Shown piece after piece: positions 1 through 9,766 of a stretch of DNA of 39,278 nt. The notes under the pieces are model-generated. The model did not search any database. It was not told where the DNA came from and saw only the letters and a list, made by a program, of their open reading frames with translations. The stretch is from Burkholderiales bacterium. GTDB lineage: Bacteria; Pseudomonadota; Gammaproteobacteria; Burkholderiales; Burkholderiaceae_B. The stretch is taken from NCBI GenBank assembly GCA_027484315.1, contig JAIXTE010000087.1, positions 1 to 39,278 on the forward strand. Direction: 5' to 3'. How positions within the stretch are numbered: the first letter of the stretch is position 1; each line of letters starts with the position of its first letter. Made by a program: the position numbers and the translations under genes.

Positions 1-371
1 GTTCCTGAACCGAAGCAATGGATTAGACGCGTAGCGGCTCCGCAAGACGCGCTAGCGTTTGCGGTATCCGTTGCAAGGTGGAAGAGGAACGGCCACCGCC
101 ACAACTTTCACGTGGGGCGGGGCTGTCGAGACAAGTGACATGGCGAGGCTTAGAAGTGCGAAGCGACGCTGTTCTGACATTAGACGCGTAGCGGCTCCGC
201 AAGACGCGCTAGCGTTTGCGGCATCCATTGCAAGGTGGAAGAGGAACGGCCACCGCCACAACTTTCACGTTGGGCGGGGCTGTCGAGACAAGTGATATGG
301 CGAGGCTTTGAAGTGCGAAGCGACGCTGTCGAGACAAGTGACATTGGCGAGGCTTAGATGTGCGACTTCGT
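1..371. repeat. Non-coding block with 157-bp tandem repeat downstream of clpB
   Basis: No gene is recognised here. A unit beginning ATTAGACGCGTAGCGG occurs at 22-178 and again from 179, so the period is 157 bp with only a few mismatches. The second unit runs into a third, partial copy: the sub-segment starting CTGTCGAGACAAGTGA lies at 123, 280 and 326, the last step being only 46 bp. The flank at 1-21 also resembles the end of a unit, so the array may continue outside the window. Each unit holds short inverted repeats such as GCGGCTCCGC and GCCACCGCCAC against GTGGGGCGGGGC. Short open frames here are by-products of the repeat. In transcription terms the block is the 3' flank of clpB. Confidence 0.85.
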
Positions 372-2960
372 TCAATGCACCACGCGTTCGAATGTAAACG
401 CGCCGTCCTTGAAATCGACCGGCACCACATCACTCGGCCCAAACTTGCCCTCAAGAATCATTTTCGACACTGGGTTTTCAATGATTTGCTGAATCGCACG
501 CTTCAAGGGCCGCGCACCATACAAGGGATCAAATCCGGACTTGACGATTTCGGCCAAGGCCGCATCGCTGACTTCCAGGCGCATGTCGCGGCTGATCAAG
601 CGTTGCTGCAAACGCTGCAACTGAATGCGGGCAATATTGGCAATGTGGGCATTGTCCAGCGCATGGAATACAACCAACTCATCCACCCGGTTGATGAACT
701 CAGGCCGGAAATGAATTTTGACTTCTTCCATCACTGCAGCCTTGATGACTTCGCTGCTTTGACCTGACAAACGCTGAATTTCGTGAGAACCCAAATTGGA
801 TGTCATCACGATCACCGTGTTTTTAAAGTCAACGGTTCGGCCCTGCCCATCGGTCAAACGACCATCGTCCAGCACCTGGAGCAATACGTTGAATACATCT
901 GGATGGGCTTTCTCCACTTCGTCCAGCAAAATTACGCTGTACGGCTTGCGGCGAACAGCCTCGGTCAAGTAACCGCCTTCGTCGTAACCCACATAACCGG
1001 GGGGCGCACCCACCAGGCGGCTTACAGTGTGCTTCTCCATGAACACGCTCATGTCGATGCGAATCAGGTGATCTTCGGAATCAAACAGGAACCCGGCCAG
1101 CGCCTTGCACAATTCGGTTTTACCCACGCCTGTGGGGCCCAGGAAAAGGAATGAACCCAATGGCTTGTTGGGATCGGAAAGCCCAGCGCGTGAACGGCGA
1201 ATGGCGTCTGAAACCAGCGTAACCGCCTCATCCTGTCCAACAACCCGCATGTGCAGTGCAGCTTCCATTTGAAGCAACTTGTCACGTTCACCCTGCAACA
1301 TCTTGCTAACCGGAATACCCGTGGCGCGGCTGACCACTTCGGCGATTTCTTCAGTACCCACTTGGGTGCGCAACAAACGGTTGGGTTTCTGGACTCCGCC
1401 CTCGTTTTCCTTCACATCGTTGAGCTTTTTCTCAAGTGCAGGCAACTGGCCGTATTGCAATTCAGACACCTTTTGCCAATCGCCCTTGCGTTTCCATTGT
1501 TCAATTTCCGCGCGTATGTGATCAATTTCTTCCTTGATGGCAGCACTGCCCTGCACCGCCGCTTTCTCGGATTTCCAGATTTCGTCCAGGTCGGCGTACT
1601 CGCGTTCAAGGCGCGTGATTTCTTCTTCAATCAGGGCCAGGCGCTTTTTCGATGCATCGTCTTTTTCGCGCTTCACTGCTTCGCGCTCAATCTTGAGCTG
1701 GATGATGCGTCGATCCAACCTGTCCATTTCCTCAGGCTTTGAATCAATTTCCATCTTGACCCGCGCCGCCGCTTCATCGATCAGATCAATGGCTTTGTCT
1801 GGCAAAAAGCGGTCGGTGATGTAACGGTGTGAAAGCTCGGCAGCGGCCACAATGGCCGGGTCGGTAATCTCCACGCCATGGTGAAGCTCGTACCGTTCCT
1901 GCAGACCACGCAAAATGGCAATGGTGCTCTCCACAGAAGGCTCACCCACCAGCACTTTCTGGAAACGGCGTTCAAGCGCAGCGTCTTTTTCTATGTATTT
2001 GCGGTATTCATCCAGCGTGGTGGCACCAATGCAGTGAAGCTCGCCGCGGGCCAGCGCGGGCTTCAACATGTTGCCCGCATCAATGGCACCCTCGGCCTTT
2101 CCTGCCCCTACCATGGTGTGAATTTCGTCGATGAACACAATGGTCTGACCTTCATCGGCTGCCACATCTTTCAACACGGCTTTCAGGCGCTCTTCAAACT
2201 CGCCACGGTATTTCGCACCGGCCAGCAACAAGGCCATGTCCAGTACCAGCACACGCTTGTTTTTCAAACTCTCGGGAACTTCACCATTCACAATGCGTTG
2301 GGCAAGGCCCTCCACAATTGCCGTCTTGCCCACACCGGGCTCACCGATCAATACCGGGTTGTTCTTGGTTCGGCGCTGCAAAATCTGAATGGCACGGCGA
2401 ATTTCATCATCGCGACCAATCACAGGGTCCAGCTTGCCCATGCGCGCCCGTTCTGTCAGGTCAATGGTGTATTTTTTCAGGGACTCACGCTGGCTTTCGC
2501 CCTCGGCGCTGTCTACTGCTGCACCACCACGCACCTGGTCAATCGCGCTATTCAAGGATTGGGCATTCAGCCCTGCTTCTTTCATCACCTTTGCCAAGCC
2601 AGTGCTTTCCTGAAGACAGGCCAGCAAGAAAAGCTCACTGGCGATGAACTGGTCACCACGCTTCTGCGCTTCCTTGTCGGTCAGGTTCAAGGCAGCCTGC
2701 AACTTGCTTCCAATCTGGATTTGACCCGCGTTGTTGGCCACTTGTGGCAGGTTGCTGACCTCGCCTTCGACGCCCTTGATCAACACCTGCGGATTGCCAC
2801 CTGCCTTGCTGATGACACCGCGCACTGACCCTTCGCCTTGCTTGAGCAGGGCCAAGAGAACGTGCGCGGGCTCCACTGTAGGGTTGTCTTTGCCAACCGC
2901 CAGACTTTGCGCGTCGGACAAGGCTTCCTGAAACTTGGTGGTGAGTCGATCTAAACGCAT
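372..2960 (-). CDS. clpB: ATP-dependent disaggregase ClpB
   Basis: Hexameric AAA+ chaperone that works with DnaK/DnaJ/GrpE in the cytoplasm to pull proteins out of aggregates after heat stress. The 862-residue product matches the usual ClpB length. It has the Clp N-domain repeats (about residues 1-145), a first ATPase domain with Walker A GEPGVGKT near residue 206 and Walker B VFIDEIH, the long coiled-coil middle domain typical of ClpB, and a second ATPase domain with GPTGVGKTE near residue 607. ATG at 2960 follows an AGGAAGG ribosome binding site by about 9 bases. It is divergent from the small gene at 3082, with 121 bp between them. No convincing sigma-32 promoter was found by eye. Confidence 0.97.
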   Translation of the reverse strand: MRLDRLTTKFQEALSDAQSLAVGKDNPTVEPAHVLLALLKQGEGSVRGVISKAGGNPQVLIKGVEGEVSNLPQVANNAGQIQIGSKLQAALNLTDKEAQKRGDQFIASELFLLACLQESTGLAKVMKEAGLNAQSLNSAIDQVRGGAAVDSAEGESQRESLKKYTIDLTERARMGKLDPVIGRDDEIRRAIQILQRRTKNNPVLIGEPGVGKTAIVEGLAQRIVNGEVPESLKNKRVLVLDMALLLAGAKYRGEFEERLKAVLKDVAADEGQTIVFIDEIHTMVGAGKAEGAIDAGNMLKPALARGELHCIGATTLDEYRKYIEKDAALERRFQKVLVGEPSVESTIAILRGLQERYELHHGVEITDPAIVAAAELSHRYITDRFLPDKAIDLIDEAAARVKMEIDSKPEEMDRLDRRIIQLKIEREAVKREKDDASKKRLALIEEEITRLEREYADLDEIWKSEKAAVQGSAAIKEEIDHIRAEIEQWKRKGDWQKVSELQYGQLPALEKKLNDVKENEGGVQKPNRLLRTQVGTEEIAEVVSRATGIPVSKMLQGERDKLLQMEAALHMRVVGQDEAVTLVSDAIRRSRAGLSDPNKPLGSFLFLGPTGVGKTELCKALAGFLFDSEDHLIRIDMSVFMEKHTVSRLVGAPPGYVGYDEGGYLTEAVRRKPYSVILLDEVEKAHPDVFNVLLQVLDDGRLTDGQGRTVDFKNTVIVMTSNLGSHEIQRLSGQSSEVIKAAVMEEVKIHFRPEFINRVDELVVFHALDNAHIANIARIQLQRLQQRLISRDMRLEVSDAALAEIVKSGFDPLYGARPLKRAIQQIIENPVSKMILEGKFGPSDVVPVDFKDGAFTFERVVH

Positions 2961-3081
2961 GTGTGCAAACCCTTCCTGACAGTTTTAAGTCACAATACTC
3001 TTACAGCGTATGTGTGGGCGAGCATCGTGTTTTCAAGATGGCCCCGGTACAAATGATCTGCCCCCTTTTTGTCACGTGAAC

Positions 3082-3606
3082 ATGCAAATCAAACAACTTC
3101 AGGTTGCTTACGCACCCGAACACGATCGAATTTTAATGCGCATCAATTCAGCAGAAAATCAGGAAGTGCGGGTGTGGCTGACCCGCAGGATGGTGCGCAT
3201 GCTCATCCCGAGCCTGGATGAGATGATGCAGAAACTGCTGGCCAGCGATCGTCCACTGAACGATGAAGGACGCAAGGCTTTGTTGGAAATGAGCAGAGAG
3301 GTTTCACTGTATTCTGCCGACTTCAAAAGCCCCTTTCAGGACAAGAACACGACCACTCCCTTGGGTGCTGACCCATTGCTGATCACGCAGATTGAGTTAC
3401 GACCCAGCGGCGAGCCGCATAACACCGATTTGGTGTTGAAACTGGTAGCAGGCACTGGCAAAGGGTTCGAGATGCGAATGGCTGAGCAACTTCAGCACGG
3501 TTTTGCAGACCTGCTGATCAAGACCTGCGGTCAGGCGGATTGGGGCCTGCATTTCAAGAGTACATCCAGCATTATTGAAAGACCAGAAAGTCGTCACCTG
3601 AACTAG
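3082..3606 (+). CDS. Conserved-looking hypothetical protein, about 174 aa
   Basis: Not recognised as a named family. The product begins MQIKQLQVAYAPEHDRILM, is charged, and has no signal peptide or membrane segment. A short segment WLTRRMVRMLIPSLDEMMQK could be a helix. The frame is open from an ATG at 3010, but the 24 extra residues are cysteine-rich and unlike the rest, so the ATG at 3082 is preferred; GTG at 3076 is a further option. It is divergent from clpB and convergent with hemW. Codon usage resembles its neighbours, which supports a real gene. The beta-strand-like middle part (LLITQIELRPSGEPHNTDLV) suggests a compact soluble domain, but no function is assigned. Confidence 0.75.
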   Translation: MQIKQLQVAYAPEHDRILMRINSAENQEVRVWLTRRMVRMLIPSLDEMMQKLLASDRPLNDEGRKALLEMSREVSLYSADFKSPFQDKNTTTPLGADPLLITQIELRPSGEPHNTDLVLKLVAGTGKGFEMRMAEQLQHGFADLLIKTCGQADWGLHFKSTSSIIERPESRHLN

Positions 3607-3663
3607 CTCAAATCGAGGAAATTTCATGCGAACAAGACCGTAACCCTGGAAAGGCAGCCCTTG

Positions 3664-5037
3664 TTACTCGGACAGGAAAAGTCCCTGTAAATCATTCAGA
3701 AACAGAAAACCCAGCCGGGTAGGCTTCAGCAAACCAGGCTGGCTCTCGATCAAACCTTTTGCAAGCGCTTCTTTCAGTGGCTTTTGCAGGTCGATCAGCG
3801 GCCTGCCACAACGTTCGACAAACCAGCTTTCTGGTGCGCCATCGGTCAACCGCAAGGCATTCAGCATGAATTCGAAAGGCAATTCTTTCACCGCAAGTGT
3901 GCGAACTTCCAACGGCTGTGAAGCACCCTCCATTTCTTCCATGTAAGCCGTGGGGTTGCGGTGTCGGGTTTCGCGTTCAATCCGGTTGGGGTAGCTGATT
4001 TTTGCATGTGCACCCGCACCAATACCCAGGTAATCGCCAAACCCCCAGTAATTCAGGTTGTGCTGTGAACGGTGACCAGGCTTGGCGAATGCCGATATTT
4101 CATAATGCTCGAACCCTGCTTGTGTGGCCGCACCCTGCACTGCTTCTTCAATGTCCACCAGGGTGTCGTCGTCTGGCAAAGGGGGCGGTTTGGCGGCAAA
4201 CAGGGTGTTGGGTTCCATGGTCAACTGGTACAGGCTGAGGTGGGTGGTGTTCAAGGCCAAGGCCTGTTTCACATCCGCCAATGCCTGTTCTACACTTTGA
4301 TGGGGCAAGGCGTACATCAGGTCGATGTTCACTTCATCAAACAAGGCCACGGCACTGCGTACTGCATCAATGGCTTGCCCACCGTTGTGAACACGACCCA
4401 GTGCTTTCAAATGCGAATCAGAAAAGCTTTGAACGCCGATTGAAAGCCGGTTGACGCCCGCTTTGCGATAACCCTCGAACCGGGCCTGCTCGAAAGTGCC
4501 GGGGTTGGCCTCCATCGTGATTTCGCCACTCTGCGGCATGCCCAAACGGGCGCGCACAGCCGCAATCAATTCATCGATCAATTCGGGTTCAAAAAGAGAA
4601 GGCGTACCTCCTCCAATAAAAATCGAATACAGCTTGCGCCCCCAAACTTTCGGGAGTTGCTGATCAAGGTCCGCAATCAATGCATTCAGGTAACGGCGTT
4701 GCAATTCAAGCGGCAGTGACGCCGCGTAGCCCGCTTCAGCCGACTCTACATGCTCGGTGTCAGGCACTTCAAGAGAATGAACCGGATGAATTGGAACAGC
4801 TACTTCACGGAGCTTGCTTTCAGGTGCCAGGTGGCTGTTAAAGTCGCAATAAGGGCATTTCCGCACACACCATGGCAGATGAATGTACAGGGCCAATGGT
4901 GGCATGGCTGCAAAGCGCAACTCGCTAGGCATGAACACACGACCAACAAGGTTGTTGGCCGAGGTGGCTAAAAAGGCAGGTTGATCACCGTCTGGCTTGG
5001 TCACAGGGCCCCCGGCTGAATCATCGCGATTTGACAT
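3664..5037 (-). CDS. hemW: Radical SAM heme chaperone HemW (coproporphyrinogen III oxidase-like)
   Basis: Cytoplasmic radical S-adenosylmethionine protein that binds heme and hands it to target enzymes; the family was formerly annotated as oxygen-independent coproporphyrinogen oxidase. The cluster motif CVRKCPYCDFNSH (CxxxCxxC) follows LALYIHLPW, and a glycine-rich IFIGGGTPSLF segment is present, both typical of HemW. The start is uncertain: GTG at 5043, ATG at 5037 (used here) and ATG near 4932 are all in frame, and the first ~45 residues are a non-conserved extension. An insert of about 30 residues follows the cluster motif. It is the last gene of the dinB-rph-rdgB-hemW cluster, starting about 10 bp after rdgB. 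Confidence 0.93.
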   Translation of the reverse strand: MSNRDDSAGGPVTKPDGDQPAFLATSANNLVGRVFMPSELRFAAMPPLALYIHLPWCVRKCPYCDFNSHLAPESKLREVAVPIHPVHSLEVPDTEHVESAEAGYAASLPLELQRRYLNALIADLDQQLPKVWGRKLYSIFIGGGTPSLFEPELIDELIAAVRARLGMPQSGEITMEANPGTFEQARFEGYRKAGVNRLSIGVQSFSDSHLKALGRVHNGGQAIDAVRSAVALFDEVNIDLMYALPHQSVEQALADVKQALALNTTHLSLYQLTMEPNTLFAAKPPPLPDDDTLVDIEEAVQGAATQAGFEHYEISAFAKPGHRSQHNLNYWGFGDYLGIGAGAHAKISYPNRIERETRHRNPTAYMEEMEGASQPLEVRTLAVKELPFEFMLNALRLTDGAPESWFVERCGRPLIDLQKPLKEALAKGLIESQPGLLKPTRLGFLFLNDLQGLFLSE

Positions 5038-5047
5038 GCGCACAAGT

Positions 5048-5680
5048 TCAATTGGCCGCCTGCCTTTGCAAACCCAGACGCTGTTGTAATTCCTGCAACA
5101 AGGCCTGTGTGGCCTGCGCCCGGTGGCTGTGCTGGTTTTTCAACTCTTTGGGCATTTGAGCTGCGGTGCACTGGTATTGAGGCAACCAGAAATGGGGATC
5201 ATAACCAAAGCCATGTTCGCCTTGTGGCGTTTCGATCACTTCGCCCCACCACATTTTCTGGGCAATCGTGGGTGTGGGGTCATCGGCATGGGCCACCCAC
5301 ACCATGGCGCAGACAAAGTAGGCACGACGGTCTTCAACACCTTTCAACTGCTGAACCAAACAGGTGTTGTTGTTCGCATCGCCTTTGTCCTGACCAAACA
5401 GGGTGGCATAACGAGCAGACAACACACCTGGTGCGCCAGCCAAGGCAGGCACACACAACCCGGAATCGTCGGCCAAGGCTGGGCGACCAGTCAGGCGGCT
5501 GGCATGCCGGGCCTTGGTCAAGGCATTTTCAACAAACGTGTGAAAAGGCTCTTCAGCATCGGGAACACCCAGTTCACCTTGGGCTACCCAGTTCACTCCC
5601 CAGGGCGCGAACAAATCCTGAAATTCACGCAATTTGCCCTTGTTGCCACTGGCCAGCACCCATTCAGAATTCAGGGACAT
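5048..5680 (-). CDS. rdgB: dITP/XTP pyrophosphatase (non-canonical purine NTPase)
   Basis: Hydrolyses dITP, ITP and XTP to monophosphates so that deaminated purines are not built into DNA or RNA. The 210-residue product has the Ham1/RdgB motifs: WVLASGNKGKLREF at the N-terminus, ADDSGLCVPALAGAPGV with SARYA in the middle, and HGFGYDPHFWLP toward the C-terminus. Length is close to the usual ~200 residues. It lies 9 bp after rph and a few bases before hemW, so the genes are probably cotranscribed; this trio is a common arrangement in betaproteobacteria. Confidence 0.96.
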   Translation of the reverse strand: MSLNSEWVLASGNKGKLREFQDLFAPWGVNWVAQGELGVPDAEEPFHTFVENALTKARHASRLTGRPALADDSGLCVPALAGAPGVLSARYATLFGQDKGDANNNTCLVQQLKGVEDRRAYFVCAMVWVAHADDPTPTIAQKMWWGEVIETPQGEHGFGYDPHFWLPQYQCTAAQMPKELKNQHSHRAQATQALLQELQQRLGLQRQAAN

Positions 5681-5689
5681 CTTATTTCC

Positions 5690-6445
5690 TCAAGCTTGCA
5701 AGGCCGCTTTTTGCAAGCGCACCAATTCAGTTATGCCATGGGCTGCGGAATCGAGCATGCCGTTCAATTCCTCGCGGCTGAATGCATCGCCTTCGGCTGT
5801 GCCCTGCACTTCCACAAAACCACCTTTCTCGGTCATCACTACGTTCAGGTCGGTTTCGCAGGTGGAGTCTTCATCGTAGTTCAAATCAAGCACCACCTGG
5901 CCGTTGACCACACCCACAGAAACCGCAGCCACAAACTGCTTGATCGGGTTTTCAGTCAAAGCACCGCTGGCGATCAACTTGCCCACAGCATCGGCCACCG
6001 CCACCATGGCACCGGTAATGGACGCGGTGCGTGTGCCGCCGTCGGCCTGGATTACATCGCAATCAATTTTCAGGGTGCGCTCACCCAGTTTGGTCAGATC
6101 AACTGCAGCACGCAAGGCACGGCCAATCAAGCGCTGAATTTCCTGTGTACGGCCGCTTTGCTTGCCACGGGCGGCTTCGCGATCCATGCGCGAATGGGTT
6201 GAACGGGGCAACATGCCGTATTCAGCCGTCAGCCAACCCTGGTTTTGTCCTCTCAGGAAGCCCGGCACTTTGTCTTCAACCGAACAGGTACACAATACGT
6301 GGGTATCGCCAAAACGAACCATGACTGAGCCTTCCGCATGCTTGGTGTAATTGCGCTCCAGGCTGATTTTGCGGAGGTCTTGGGGAGTGCGGCCATCGGG
6401 GCGGTCGGCGCTTGGGCCTAAGGTTTGGCTGTGGGTGTTGCTCAT
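5690..6445 (-). CDS. rph: Ribonuclease PH
   Basis: Phosphorolytic 3'-5' exoribonuclease that trims tRNA 3' ends. The 251-residue product shows the RNase PH fold signatures: [29 protein letters not shown], then [16 protein letters not shown] and [19 protein letters not shown], with the acidic LDLNYDEDS segment. The frame is open to 6484, but ATG at 6445 is preferred because GGAGAG lies just upstream of it. It sits 38 bp after dinB and 9 bp before rdgB in the same direction. The N-terminus has about 13 more residues than the E. coli protein. Confidence 0.96.
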   Translation of the reverse strand: MSNTHSQTLGPSADRPDGRTPQDLRKISLERNYTKHAEGSVMVRFGDTHVLCTCSVEDKVPGFLRGQNQGWLTAEYGMLPRSTHSRMDREAARGKQSGRTQEIQRLIGRALRAAVDLTKLGERTLKIDCDVIQADGGTRTASITGAMVAVADAVGKLIASGALTENPIKQFVAAVSVGVVNGQVVLDLNYDEDSTCETDLNVVMTEKGGFVEVQGTAEGDAFSREELNGMLDSAAHGITELVRLQKAALQA

Positions 6446-6483
6446 TGAAATCTCTCCAGTGCGTGTCGATTCATCGTGCCGCA

Positions 6484-7692
6484 TTATGGCGCATCTTCAA
6501 GGTCGAGAAACAGTTGGGCTTGCCCTTTGGTCTCTCGGCTTTCCCGGGCCTGTTGTTCAAGCGCCAGGTCAGCCGGGCTGATCAGGTGGCTGGCCTTGAT
6601 GCCCAGCAATCGAATTGTGGAATGGGCGCCTTTTTGCTCAAACGGGATTTTCTTCAGGCAGGCCCGCGCAGCCTGCAAGATGTCATTGGCACTGCCCACC
6701 ACTGCGCCCGTAGTAATGTCGCGTGTCAAGGATTTGAAATCGGCGAAGCGCACCTTCACCCCAATGGTTTTGGCAAGGCGCTGCTTTCGCGCCAAGTCTT
6801 GAGACAAGCGATCTGCAAGATGAAGCAAGACCTGGGTCAAATTGTCCCTGTGCCTGCGCACGTGCATGTCCTGCTCAAACGTGGTTTCGCGGCTGATGCT
6901 TTTGGGCTCGGAATACAGGGTCACTTCGCGGCGGTCAATGCCGTGGGCACTTTCGTGCATCCAAACACCGTAACTTTCACCAAAGCGCTCTCGAAGCAAT
7001 TCAAGGGGCTGCGCTGCAAGTTGCGCAATGGTGTTGACCCCCATCGCATGGAGCTTTTCCTGCGCCTTGGGGCCCACGCCGTTGATTTTACCCACCGCCA
7101 GGGGCCAGATGATGGCTTGAAACTGCTCCGGGCGCACCACGCTGAGCCCGTTGGGCTTTTGCAGGTCCGAACAAATCTTGGAGGTCAGCTTGTTCTCGGA
7201 CAAGCCCACCGAACAGGTCATGCCGCCGGTGGCCTGGGTTACAGCCATTTTCAACTTTTGGGCCAATTCAATGGCGGCATCAAAACTGCCGCCTGTTTCT
7301 TCGGTCAGATCGATGTAGATCTCATCAATACCCCGGTCTTCCACATTGGGCGCCAATTCCCGAACTGCGGTTTTGAACTGGCGAGACAGGGTTTTGTACC
7401 AGTCAAAATCCGCGGGCAACAAAATGGCATGGGGCGCCAGCTTGGCGGCTTTCATGGTGGGCATGGCAGAATGCAGGCCCAGCGCGCGTGCTTCGTAATT
7501 GGCCGTGGTCAACACGCCACGCCCTTCATACTGAGCCAAAGTGGGAAATTGCTGGCCAGCCAAAGGCTGCATGCCCCGGCGACCACCCACGGCCACAGGC
7601 AGACCTTTCAAGGCCGGGTTACGCACCAGTTCTGCATTGGCATAAAACGCATCCATGTCCAGATGGGCAATGATTCGACCCGACAAAAGCAC
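6484..7692 (-). CDS. dinB: DNA polymerase IV (Y-family translesion polymerase)
   Basis: Error-prone polymerase that copies past damaged template bases. The product (402 aa) begins [20 protein letters not shown], with catalytic acidic residues in LDMDAFYA and in [12 protein letters not shown], followed by [15 protein letters not shown] from the palm domain and a helix-hairpin-helix-like [12 protein letters not shown]. The C-terminal QAQLFLDLE resembles a beta-clamp binding motif. The start is uncertain: GTG at 7692 has GAGG too close to it, and TTG two codons in is an alternative. It heads the leftward dinB-rph-rdgB-hemW group and is divergent from yicC. No LexA box was seen in the 71-bp gap. 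Confidence 0.94.
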   Translation of the reverse strand: MLLSGRIIAHLDMDAFYANAELVRNPALKGLPVAVGGRRGMQPLAGQQFPTLAQYEGRGVLTTANYEARALGLHSAMPTMKAAKLAPHAILLPADFDWYKTLSRQFKTAVRELAPNVEDRGIDEIYIDLTEETGGSFDAAIELAQKLKMAVTQATGGMTCSVGLSENKLTSKICSDLQKPNGLSVVRPEQFQAIIWPLAVGKINGVGPKAQEKLHAMGVNTIAQLAAQPLELLRERFGESYGVWMHESAHGIDRREVTLYSEPKSISRETTFEQDMHVRRHRDNLTQVLLHLADRLSQDLARKQRLAKTIGVKVRFADFKSLTRDITTGAVVGSANDILQAARACLKKIPFEQKGAHSTIRLLGIKASHLISPADLALEQQARESRETKGQAQLFLDLEDAP

Positions 7693-7763
7693 CCTCAGCT
7701 AAAACACACCACAACACAGAGTTTACAATCCATGCAACATTGACACACACGCACAGGCCCCAA

Positions 7764-8693
7764 ATGAGCAAGGACAGTAAAAACACCGCAGCAGTGCACA
7801 GCATGACAGGCTTTGCCAACGCCCAAAGCACCACACGTGCCGGCAACCTGAGCATGGAACTGCGCAGCGTCAATTCCCGCTTCCTGGACCTGAACTTTCG
7901 CATGGCCGATGACTTGCGTACTGTGGAACCGCTGATTCGGGAAAAGCTGATGAATGCGCTCAGCAGGGGGAAGGTGGAATGCCGCATTTCATGGGGCCGA
8001 GCCGAAGGCGACAAGCGCATCCCCAAGGTGGACCTGGAACAGGTTCGTCAACTGGGGGCGCTGGAAACAGCCATTCAAAGTGCCTTGCCAAAAGCTGGGG
8101 GCTTTCGCATTACCGACGTGCTCAGCTGGCCCGGTGTGGTGGAAGACAACAGCCTGAGTGGCGAAGAGCTTCAGGAAACCATTGCGGGCTTGTGCGACCA
8201 GGCCATTGAGGCGCTCAAGCAAAGCCGCGAACGGGAAGGTGCCGGATTGGCTGCCGTGTTGCTCGAAAAAGTGGATGGGATGGAAGCAATTGTGAACAGC
8301 CTGTTGCCGATGCTGCCCCAGTTTTTGGCCCACTACGAAGGCAAAATTCGCGAACGCATGACAGAAGCCTTCGACAAAATCATTGCTGACAAGGCCAGCC
8401 ACCTGACGGTGGAAGACCTGGAAGAACGGATCAGACACGAAGTGGCACTGCACAGTGTGCGCATTGATGTGAAAGAGGAAGTGGAACGCTTGCAGACCCA
8501 TTTCACGGAAGTGCGCCGCATCCTGAAAAAAGGCGGCGTGATTGGCAAACGCCTTGACTTTGTGACCCAGGAACTGAACCGCGAAGCCAACACCCTGGGC
8601 AGCAAAGCACACGCCATTGCACAAACCCAGGCCAGTATTGATCTGAAGGTGCTGGTTGAACAGTTCCGCGAGCAAATCCAGAACATCGAGTAA
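7764..8693 (+). CDS. yicC: YicC/YloC family endoribonuclease
   Basis: Member of the YicC family, shown in other bacteria to be an endoribonuclease involved in RNA turnover. The family N-terminus HSMTGFANAQ is present about 13 residues in, followed by SVNSRFLDLNFR; the C-terminal DUF1732 part reads EEVERLQTHFTEVRRILKKG and ends with VLVEQFREQIQNIE. ATG at 7764 is chosen over TTG at 7740. yicC next to gmk is common in proteobacteria; here the unknown gene 8760-9590 lies between them on the other strand. A strong hairpin follows the stop. Confidence 0.94.
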   Translation: MSKDSKNTAAVHSMTGFANAQSTTRAGNLSMELRSVNSRFLDLNFRMADDLRTVEPLIREKLMNALSRGKVECRISWGRAEGDKRIPKVDLEQVRQLGALETAIQSALPKAGGFRITDVLSWPGVVEDNSLSGEELQETIAGLCDQAIEALKQSREREGAGLAAVLLEKVDGMEAIVNSLLPMLPQFLAHYEGKIRERMTEAFDKIIADKASHLTVEDLEERIRHEVALHSVRIDVKEEVERLQTHFTEVRRILKKGGVIGKRLDFVTQELNREANTLGSKAHAIAQTQASIDLKVLVEQFREQIQNIE

Positions 8694-8702
8694 ACATCAT
8701 TT

Positions 8703-8751
8703 AGCCCTCGGGCAAGCAAGCAGGTAACTCAGGCTTGTTGCCCCGGGGGCT
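8703..8751. terminator. Hairpin between convergent yicC and the unknown gene
   Basis: AGCCCTCGGGCAAGCAAGC (8703-8721) pairs with GCTTGTTGCCCCGGGGGCT (8733-8751) across an 11-base loop, with a few mismatches. It fills the gap between two convergent genes and is probably a bidirectional terminator. There is no long T-run on either side, so it would be an atypical intrinsic terminator. A perfect 12-base palindrome GTTAGCGCTAAC follows at 8753-8764 and overlaps the stop codon of the leftward gene. Confidence 0.6.
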
Positions 8752-8759
8752 CGTTAGCG

Positions 8760-9590
8760 CTAACTTGCGAAGCGTTGATCTGCGACGTCAAGCAGCCGGG
8801 CCACATCGCTGGCCAAACCTTCTGACAACCCCGGGTCGCCTGAAATGCTGTTTTGCTCGAACTGGTCGAGTTTGTTCAGCAAATTTTTAACCAGAGGCGG
8901 GTTTTGTTGCAATTCTTGCGGCGTGGCGGCCAGCAGCGTCAGGCGTGCCCGGTGCGCCAACTGGTCAGATGCCCCCAGGTGCGCAGGCGTATCGAACAGC
9001 AATTTGTGTGTGCTCAGGTATTCACCCGCCAGGCTTCGAACCGCCTCCATGAAGTGAATGGTGTCATGAACAGCATCAGGACTGGTGTCCGTCCCCTGAA
9101 GCAACACCCCCACCCGCTCATTGCCCTGAAAACCATGGACAGAACCCAGGATGGGTTTGCCTGTGGGGTCACCCATGTGGCGGGCGGAGTAATTGCTGAT
9201 CTGATAACCGGCCCCAATCAGCTGCATGGCCAGAAGGCCGGCCACAATTCGTTGGCTTCTTTCGTTGGCGTAGGGCGAATTGGCCTCGATCATCAGCCGA
9301 TTGGGCAAACTGGATTGAGAGGCTTCAGCGTCGGTCAGATTGACGGCCTGGGCAAGATTTCGCTGCATCCCTTTCAGAATGGTGCATCGACCACCCAGCG
9401 AGGTGCTCGACCAGATGCTGCGCGCTGCTTCGCGCATCAAGGGGAGAATGGAGGGTATGGGCCTGCTTTCGCGAAACTCCTCATAGGCATTACTACCTTC
9501 GGTCCCCGCTTGTCGCGGCGAGACTTCAAGCACCCACAACCCACCCTGCATATTGTATGAAGCACCCCGATCCAATGGTTGAAACTGCAT
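8760..9590 (-). CDS. Hypothetical protein of unknown function, about 276 aa
   Basis: Not recognised. The frame is open from 9599 (MQIMQFQ), but a GAAGG ribosome binding site is one base from that ATG and ten bases from the second ATG at 9590, so the second is preferred. The product is soluble-looking, without signal peptide or clear membrane segment, though RIVAGLLAMQLIGAGY is hydrophobic. It is rich in Ser, Leu, Ala and Gln, with a largely helical C-terminal half. It interrupts the usual yicC-gmk adjacency on the opposite strand. Codon usage does not stand out from its neighbours. It could be a lineage-specific gene; no function is inferred. Confidence 0.7.
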   Translation of the reverse strand: MQFQPLDRGASYNMQGGLWVLEVSPRQAGTEGSNAYEEFRESRPIPSILPLMREAARSIWSSTSLGGRCTILKGMQRNLAQAVNLTDAEASQSSLPNRLMIEANSPYANERSQRIVAGLLAMQLIGAGYQISNYSARHMGDPTGKPILGSVHGFQGNERVGVLLQGTDTSPDAVHDTIHFMEAVRSLAGEYLSTHKLLFDTPAHLGASDQLAHRARLTLLAATPQELQQNPPLVKNLLNKLDQFEQNSISGDPGLSEGLASDVARLLDVADQRFAS

Positions 9591-9766
9591 GATCTGCATT
9601 CCTTCAAGTTTAATAAGGGACCACTAAGTAGCCACCCAGGCCGGTGAGTTCACCCCTTGTCCGGCCTGCTTTTGGACTTACCTCCCCCGCATTTGGGCGA
9701 GAAGCACTGAATGAGCGTGATTTGGCATAGAATCGGGGCTTCGCAGATCAATTTGTTGTCAACTGA

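Noticed and set aside
2961..3081. Sigma-32 promoter of clpB
   Set aside because: GACTTAAAACTG is too far from CTTGAAA with a matching CCCCAT box; no pair with proper spacing was found by eye.
7681..7700. Fifth copy of the CCCGACAAAA core at the dinB start
   Set aside because: Only the first bases match; the loop end and the pairing GTCGG side are missing.
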